Positions 58,063 to 64,000 of a DNA stretch of 64,000 nucleotides are shown here, one piece after another. The DNA lies in contig NC_088193.1 in assembly GCF_028769735.1 (NCBI RefSeq), positions 5,297,814 through 5,361,813 of the forward strand. Direction: 5' to 3'. How positions within the stretch are numbered: position 1 is the stretch's first letter; the number at the start of each line of letters is the position of its first letter. This DNA comes from Zonotrichia leucophrys gambelii. Taxonomy: Eukaryota > Chordata > Aves > Passeriformes > Passerellidae. The notes beneath the pieces were generated by a model, which saw only the letters and a list, made by a program, of their open reading frames with translations, made no database searches and was not told the origin of the DNA. A program made the translations under genes and the position numbers.

Positions 58063-58159
58063 CAAAATATTCCTGCTCCTTTTGGCAGCGTGGGCTGTGC
58101 TCCAGCAGCCCTTTCCATGGAATGCTGCCTGCCTGCTGCCTGCCCGTGTCCCTTCCAGC
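58063..58159. other. unique sequence right of LTR
   Basis: Short spacer beginning with the CAAAA target-site duplication. Confidence 0.4.
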
Positions 58160-58570
58160 CAGCTCCTCGCTGCCTTTTGATTGATTGATCGGCGTGGCAG
58201 CCTAATAAGCGATAACAGCACATATGACAAACTAAACAACCATCTAATGAATTGATTGACATCCGAAGGATTTGACTTGATGCACAACCCCAGTCACAGA
58301 TAAGGTTAATGAGGGAGAAATTAAAATGTAGCTCAATGGGTAATGAATACAGCATGTGCCTTGTTGGAACACATGCCAGATCCATCACTCTGAATCAAGT
58401 GGTGGTAGCAATTTCTAAATTATTTATTGCACCCCTCATCCTCCTGTCTCGAGGGAAGAGGCACTTGGACTGGCCTTTGTATTATTTTTGTATATACATA
58501 CATATATATAACTGTTTCTCTCTATCTGTGCATTGTGAGGATTCATAGCCAAAGAAAATTGCTTTGAATT
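58160..58570. promoter_or_regulatory. candidate conserved non-coding element
   Basis: Repeat-free and AT-rich with a notable motif density: TTTTGATTGATTGATCGGCG, CAGCCTAATAAGCGATAACA, TCTAATGAATTGATTGACAT, CAGATAAGGTTAATGAGGGA and TTCTAAATTATTTATTGCAC. TGATTGAT cores fit PBX/MEIS/HOX-type sites and AGATAAGG fits a GATA site. It is the strongest enhancer-like block here by eye, still unproven. Confidence 0.38.
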
Positions 58571-59297
58571 TCGCAATTTTCAGGTTGTTTTTTTTTCTTT
58601 TTTGTAAACTCAATAGCAAAAAAATACAACAATCCTGAACCTGTCATGCCATTTGAATCATAATAGCTACAAATTCACTCCTCTGAATAAATGGAGAGGC
58701 TTATTTATCAAATATATACAAGATGTCTGTCTAGTTGTTAATACACAGAGGTATGAGTAGGCAGAGGAAATCGAGAAAGTTTACATATTCACTGCTGTCT
58801 CCAGGGACCTTCCTTTTCCACCTACTTCTTATTCTCTCTCCCTTCCCCCAATCACATCTCCAACTTGCTTTGACTTGCTGTGGTTTTCCTTTTTATTTTT
58901 TTTCCCTTCTTTTTTTGCCTCAAATGTGTCTGGCTGACAAAACTTGGGCTGTCAGAAATGATCAAGAGATGAAGTTGCCAAGGAAGGGGAGAGAGATTTG
59001 CATGGAGATGCATTTCCCCTTGTCTCACTGCCTGCATGAGAGGGGATCTCCTCCTCTATCTAGAAGGAGAGCAGGGAACTCTCAGTCTGCTGGAAATATT
59101 TGATTATTGCGTGGATTTATTTCCAGTTTAGGAAAGGGGAAGCCAGATTCACCAGAAATGGGTTTCTAGTGGTTCCCAAAGGGACAGGCACTAGTGGAAA
59201 AAGTCAACCAGCATCATTATTTATTCCCAAATTTCAGAGTACTTGGAGCAGGGGATGTGCTGTCCAAAGGGAGGTGAGGAGCAGACAGGGACTGAGC
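58571..59297. other. unique AT-rich sequence, no gene seen
   Basis: T-runs near 58,589-58,601 and 58,894-58,916. No exon recognised. Confidence 0.4.
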
Positions 59298-59551
59298 AAA
59301 TGGCTTCACACTGACACAGGGCAGGTTAAGATTGGACACTGGGGAGAAATCATTCCCTGTGAGGATGGTGAGGCCCTGGCACAGGGTGCCCAGAGCAGCT
59401 GTGGCTGCTCCATCCATGGAATTGTCCCAGGTCTGGTTGGATGGAGCTTGGAGCACCCTGGGACAGTGGAAGGTGTCCCTGCCTGTAGCATGGGGTTGGA
59501 ACAAGATGGGGTTTAAGTTCCTCCAACCCAAACCATTCTGTGATTCTATAA
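59298..59551 (+). mobile_element. CR1 3' fragment
   Basis: ATGGCTTCACACTGACACAG, CATTCCCTGTGAGGATGGTG, GGACAGTGGAAGGTGTCCCT, CAACCCAAACCATTCTGTGA and TTCTATAA in order. Confidence 0.93.
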
Positions 59552-60680
59552 AATGCAGAGTCTGCTTCCAGCCAGAAAACAGCAGCTACAGCCTTTCCCT
59601 GCAAACTGTGGGGACTCCAGTGGTTCCAGGTCCTGAATGATCCTCCAGGCTGCCCTGGCTGCTATGCTGAGTATCAGCAGAGAAAGCCACCCCTTCAAGC
59701 ACCTCTTGGATGAACCCAAGAGCCAGGGAGAACCTAATGACCTTTCTCCTCATCAGCAACCTGAGACAGTGAAGCCAACAGGCCTGAACTGTGTTTGTCA
59801 CCAAATCCTTTAAAAATATTGCCTGGGAATAAATCCCCACAGTAGCATTGGCCTTTGCTCTGTCCAGGACTCCTGTCCCTCTCCAATGTCTCCCCAGCAG
59901 AGCCCAACACAGACATAGAGGTGGATAAAACAGCATCCTGCAGCTCCCAAAGGCAGGCTGAGGTCAAACCTCCGTGGGAGTGCTCAGAAAACACCTCGAG
60001 AGCTCCCTGACCTTCCATACCACGTGTGGGACTGCATGGAAAATCCCTCTGGGAAAAGCCAGTGTCCATAAAGGAGACAGAAGAGTCCTGCAGCTTTATT
60101 GGAATAAAGGGAGAGTTCCACCAGGTTTTTCTCTCTCGTGGTTTTGGAGGGCACATCTTCCTTTTATCCCAAACTCCCTGCAGCATGCTGCCCTCTTCCT
60201 TTCCCATTGCTGAGGCACTAGGAAGGTACAGCCCAAACCACCCATATTCCCCCTTAAATCTGTCATTTTCCCCCAAAGTTCAGAGCTTCAGGCTTGTGCA
60301 GTCTGATTCAGGAGCCAAACTCTCTGGGCTCTGTAATAAATCTGCTGCTTCAAGTTTTCAAAGCCATTCACACCCCTTCCCTCAGCCATGGGATCGTTTG
60401 TGAAGACACATCTTCCCTCTCAAGACGAGGAGGCCACTCCAGATGCCACCACAGAAGATGCCTGTGCCATGGAATGCTTTCATTTCCCACCAGCAGGGAT
60501 GTCTGCAGATGAGCAAACGCTTCCAGAAGGCTCGAGTGTAACATCCACATTTTTTAGGCGCTGTTCTGAACCCATTAGCACATCTTAATTGCTATCGGCA
60601 GAGGAACGCCAGATTTCCCCGCGTCTGCCGAGTCTGTGTGCCTGCTCGGGGATGGGGGAGCAGCACCAGAGCGCAGCCCT
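59552..60680. other. unique sequence, no gene seen
   Basis: The 180-codon minus frame at 59,734-60,276 has no domain; a 116-codon frame overlaps it on the same strand. Regarded as chance. Confidence 0.45.
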
Positions 60681-60787
60681 GCATCCTGCAGCATCCTGCA
60701 GCATGCCACAGCATCCTTCAGCAACCTGCAGCATCCCGCAGCACCCCGCAGCATCCCTCAGAATCCTGCAGCATCCTGCAGCCTGCA
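60681..60787 (+). repeat. 10-11 bp minisatellite (GCATCCTGCA)
   Basis: About ten imperfect copies of GCATCCTGCA with variants GCATGCCACA, GCATCCCGCA and GCACCCCGCA. Confidence 0.92.
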
Positions 60788-60873
60788 CTTCGCTCTCCTC
60801 TCTGCACAATCTGTCCCCGGGCTCCTCAGCTGCTTGCAGGAGGAAGCAGGGAGAGGGAAAGGAGCTAAGGAGC

Positions 60874-61504
60874 TGTGAAAAAGCCAATCGCTTGTGTTTT
60901 TTTTTTTTTTTTTAATTTTAAAAGTTTAATGATAATAAGATGGTTATAAAAATAGCAATATAATTAGAGTAATAATAATTTGGACAGTTTGGATTAGGAC
61001 AATATGAGACAACAGAAACAAAGAGTTATGGACAGTCCGGGTACCTTTTTCTGGGCAGCACGAGCCCGAAAAAGGACCCACGTTAACAGAGGATTAACCC
61101 TTAAAAACAACAGCCTGTTGCATATCCATACACTTCATACATGATGCATAAATTCCATTCAAACACAGGATTCTGTCTGGGCAGTGTCAGCTTCTTCCTC
61201 TGAATCCTAATGGCGTCTTCAGAGATGAGAGAGGCAGGAAGAAGTTCATTCCTTCTGATAAGAGGGCAATAAATTCCTTTTTCTCTGAAAGATTTAGGTG
61301 TCCTGTGGCTGCTATCTTGCTGCAAGTCCTTTCTTTAAAAAAGTATCTTACACAGCATAGTTTCTATTTTAACATTATGTTATAACCTAAAACTATATAT
61401 AACACACTACTAAAGAGAATACAGCATTACTTTCGAACACAACACATATAATATTCATTTTAAATATTTGTGAAAAGACAGTCATAAAATAGGCATTTTT
61501 CACA
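60874..61504 (-). mobile_element. solo LTR, copy 2 (TGTGAAAAA family)
   Basis: A 631 bp element with ends TGTGAAAAA and TTTTTCACA. It has a perfect 5 bp target-site duplication GGAGC (60,869-60,873 and 61,505-61,509). Same family and orientation as 57,439-58,062. The reversed ATTAAA signal is at 60,925-60,930, followed by a T-run (60,897-60,913) not present at that length in copy 1. The different duplication proves a separate insertion. Confidence 0.92.
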
Positions 61505-61583
61505 GGAGCCAAGGCTCATCTTACAGCCTTGCTCTTGGTGAACGACGGGGATCACATCGGGGTTTGCCAGGACATGCTGAGCC

Positions 61584-61607
61584 CAGACAGACAGACAGAC
61601 AGACAGA
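61584..61607 (+). repeat. (GACA)n microsatellite
   Basis: About six GACA units. A second, shorter GACA/GACG run lies at about 61,740-61,762. Confidence 0.9.
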
Positions 61608-62084
61608 TTCCCAATGAGCCAGCACCAGGGACACCCCATGCACCAACGCCTTGCATGCCTACAGCATTGTGGGGACATGTGGAGGCTGCCCAAGGACAGA
61701 GAGGCTTCCCCAAAGCGAGGAGGGAGGTGGGAGCCAAGGGACAGACGGACAGACAGACAGACTCTCCCTGTCAACTCCCGGGCAGACCCTGCCGCAGGTG
61801 CTGGGAAAAACTTGGAGCTGCTGCAGAGCATCAGTTAATTTGTCATCATGGAAACAGCCAGCCCGGGTCAGCGGCTGTTGGTGCAGGAGTCAGGAAGTGC
61901 TACTGGTGGTGATCTGTTCTTTTTCCCTTTTTTTTTTGTTCTTTTTTCTTTTAAGGAGATTTCATTTTTTTTTTTTCTTTTAAAGCTGCCTTGATAAGGA
62001 ATTTACCAGGGCAAAATGAGATTACACTGGAGCTCGGAGTAGCTAAAAGCAGCAGTTTGCTGGGGGTGCAGAGACTGCTGCTTA
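61608..62084. other. unique sequence, no gene seen
   Basis: T-rich runs at 61,921-61,985. No gene recognised. Confidence 0.4.
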
Positions 62085-62350
62085 TACTATCTCTCTATCA
62101 TCACATATATCCTTCTATCTAATCTATCTAGCACCATATATACCCTTTAGCCTGCCAGCTCCCACAATCCCTGCCCTCTATCCATCATCCACCTATTCAT
62201 CAACACACATCCAGCTCTATCTACCTAGCCATCACTATAAATATCCCATCCATCCATCTCTCTCAATCTATCTCTCATCAGAGAGACCCTTTCCCTACCT
62301 ACCTGCCCATATATCCACACACACATCCACACACCCCCCTTGTCTGTCCA
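62085..62350 (+). repeat. degenerate (ATCT/ATCC) tetranucleotide region
   Basis: Many scattered CTATCTAT, CATCCATC and CACACAT pieces over about 265 bp. It looks like an old, decayed tetranucleotide array related in unit to that at 24,951. Confidence 0.7.
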
Positions 62351-62608
62351 TCTGTCACGGGCAGAGCTCTCACCTCCTCTCCCCCATCCTTCACTGCACG
62401 TATCCTCCCATCCACCAGCCCATCCATCACAGCTTTTTGCTGCACGGGGCTCAGTGCCTCTCTGCTCCATTTGCTACCCAAGGGCACCAGATATTTCCCT
62501 GTGGATCACTGGATCCACAGCCCACCAAGCAGCAGGTCCTCTTCTCCCCCATCCAGGAGCCCTGGAGAGGGGATGGAGCTGGGAAAGGAGCTCTGAGCCA
62601 GGGGAGGA

Positions 62609-63214
62609 TGTTGGGGAAGATGAAACAGGAAAACCTTACAAATATGATTGCCTGGCAAAAGATTTTGAGAATATAGAAACTATAAGCGAGATTGAAATGA
62701 AAGCAAGCTTTGAGATACCTCAGTTACTGAACAACTGGAAAACAATGGTGTGGCTGGCTGAAGGTAATCCCCTTTTGATGGAACAACACCCTCTGCTTGC
62801 AGACAGCTCTGAGGGTTAGAGCAGACCCTGCCAGCTTGGCAGAAGGGGTCCAAAGAGGAGTTTTTAGGGTTTAAAATGTAACACAGGATGGTCATGTAAT
62901 GATTCTTATAGGCTGTATGTAAATGCTGTAGTATTTGTCTGTTGTACTAGATTGGTTAGTGAGAATCATAATATTAAACACAGAAGATTTATTGTATTGT
63001 AACGGGAACTTCACTCTCTTACCCCTTTTATTCCCTTACCCTCTCAAGATCTCTACTCCTCTCTTCTCTGTGGCCTGATCTGAGCTGTGGCTGGCAGCTC
63101 CCAGCAGGGCTCTGCACCCAGGCCCTTTGCAATAAGCCACAAGTTCTGTGACCTGGCTTCAGGGATCTCTCGTGTCCGTTTGTCCCAACTGTGCTACCCT
63201 CTGACACTCTTACA
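62609..63214 (+). mobile_element. solo LTR, copy 2 (TGTTGGGG family)
   Basis: A 606 bp element starting TGTTGGGGAAGATG and ending CTCTTACA. It has a perfect 6 bp target-site duplication GGAGGA (62,603-62,608 and 63,215-63,220). It aligns with 43,068-43,702 throughout. The polyadenylation signal is degraded to AATAAG (63,131-63,136). The 159-codon plus frame crossing its left half begins in flanking DNA and is an artefact, not a viral gene. Confidence 0.93.
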
Positions 63215-63463
63215 GGAGGAGACAGGGCTGGAGTGGGTGTGGAGTGCTCACGCTGCTCAGCTGGGCTGGGCTGCACCTGCACATCCACCAGCAGGAGGAA
63301 AGAGCAGCTCCTGGTCTGGGCAGGAGCACAAAAACCAGGCACATGCTGATAAGGAAAGTGCTGAGCACTTTCTGTAAGGTGCAGCAAGGATTTTAAAAAA
63401 TGATCCCCACACTAGCAAAGAACATCAGTGCCCTGTATCCCCCTAGATCCTGCCCAGCTCTCT

Positions 63464-63535
63464 GGCAAGTCTAAGAAGAAAGGAATTTTCCTTGCACAGA
63501 TCCCCATGCCACCAGGGCTCCAAAAATGCCATATT
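63464..63535 (+). repeat. 72 bp direct repeat, copy 1
   Basis: GGCAAGTCTAAGAAGAAAGG to AAAAATGCCATATT recurs at 63,845-63,916 with about five differences. Offset 381 bp. Confidence 0.92.
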
Positions 63536-63844
63536 TCATTTCATTCACAGCATTTGGGTGTTGTGCACAGTAGAGAAGTTTCTGGGTCTTTGGGTAACAC
63601 CTGCAGTTTGGCCGTGGGTAGGAACCCTTGGGTTATATGGTACCTGAAGTAGGAATGTATCTGGTGAGTGTACTGGCTGAATATCATCCATTCGGGAGAT
63701 AATGTTTGGGTTTTTGAGGGAGTGGCATGACGTATGATGTGGGTTATCCTACATTTAATGGACTGTCTGATGGGACAGAGAGTGTGATGCATTACTATGC
63801 ATACCCTGAAAGCATGAAGAAAACACGCTGGGACAGAAAGCAAA
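63536..63844. other. unique spacer between direct repeats
   Basis: No gene recognised. ATGCATTACTATGCAT at about 63,788-63,803 carries two ATGCAT half-sites of POU-factor type; significance unknown. Confidence 0.4.
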
Positions 63845-63916
63845 GGCAAGTGTAAGAGGAGAGGAATTTTCCTTGCACAGATCCCTATGCCACCAGGGCT
63901 CCAAAAATGCCATATT
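63845..63916 (+). repeat. 72 bp direct repeat, copy 2
   Basis: Partner of 63,464-63,535; the homology does not extend beyond CCATATT on the right. Confidence 0.92.
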
Positions 63917-64000
63917 CCCTCCTCAAATCAGCCACTGACCAAACCACACCATGCCCTACCCCTCACCAGCTGCCAGGCTGGCACAGAGCCTCCAGGCTGG

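Noticed and set aside
57439..61504. A 4 kb provirus with two LTRs
   Set aside because: The two LTRs have different target-site duplications and nothing retroviral lies between them.
62340..62819. 159-codon frame whose end lies in an LTR, initially considered a retroviral gene remnant
   Set aside because: It starts in flanking tetranucleotide-rich DNA and ends inside a solo LTR bounded by a perfect target-site duplication; LTRs of this type carry no gene.

Overview
This window is nuclear DNA of a bird, most likely a songbird (passerine). I see no complete or partial protein-coding gene. The bird call rests on about two dozen copies of the 3' end of a CR1 non-LTR retrotransposon. They carry the usual hallmarks: a GGTGTCCCTG block, a CCAACCCAAACCATT block and a tail of ATTCTATGA-like 8-mers. 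The narrower passerine call is inference from memory of songbird ERV LTR families and was not checked. Long open frames are explained by CR1 antisense sequence, by tetra- and pentanucleotide arrays, or by GC-rich sequence open in several frames at once.

Layout. 0-10 kb: unique AT/GC-mixed sequence with one CR1, one LTR-interrupted CR1 (4,957-5,532) and one short CR1 fragment. 10.4-13.1 kb: an LTR copy interrupted by a 0.3 kb patch whose three pieces match three nearby places, two of them inverted. 13.7-18 kb: CR1 copies, a minus-strand LTR and a conserved-looking AT-rich block. 21.3-22.9 kb: an inverted duplication with 168 bp arms. 24.9-26.1 kb: a cluster of low-complexity arrays. 27-37 kb: mostly unique, with CR1 fragments, a diverged direct duplication and several enhancer-like blocks. 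38-41.6 kb: a 290 bp tandem duplication and two large purine pentamer arrays. 43 kb: a solo LTR with a perfect 6 bp target-site duplication. 47.9-51.1 kb: three separate local tandem duplications. 52-64 kb: CR1 copies, four more solo LTRs (three with perfect direct flanking repeats at their ends), short tandem repeats and a 72 bp direct repeat near the right edge.

Reading. The region looks like intergenic or intronic DNA kept as a non-coding landscape and built up by CR1 and endogenous-retrovirus insertion plus local duplication. The eight solo LTRs fall into at least four families. The retroviral interiors are absent, so nothing here encodes a retroviral protein. Unique AT-rich blocks with homeodomain-type TAATTA cores are listed as candidate conserved non-coding elements at low confidence, because only cross-species alignment could establish them. 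I find no convincing tRNA, rRNA, CRISPR or prokaryotic feature, and no new biological system. The most unusual structures are the local patchwork at 11.8-12.1 kb, the inverted duplication at 21.4/22.8 kb and the dense tandem duplications at 47.9-51.1 kb.
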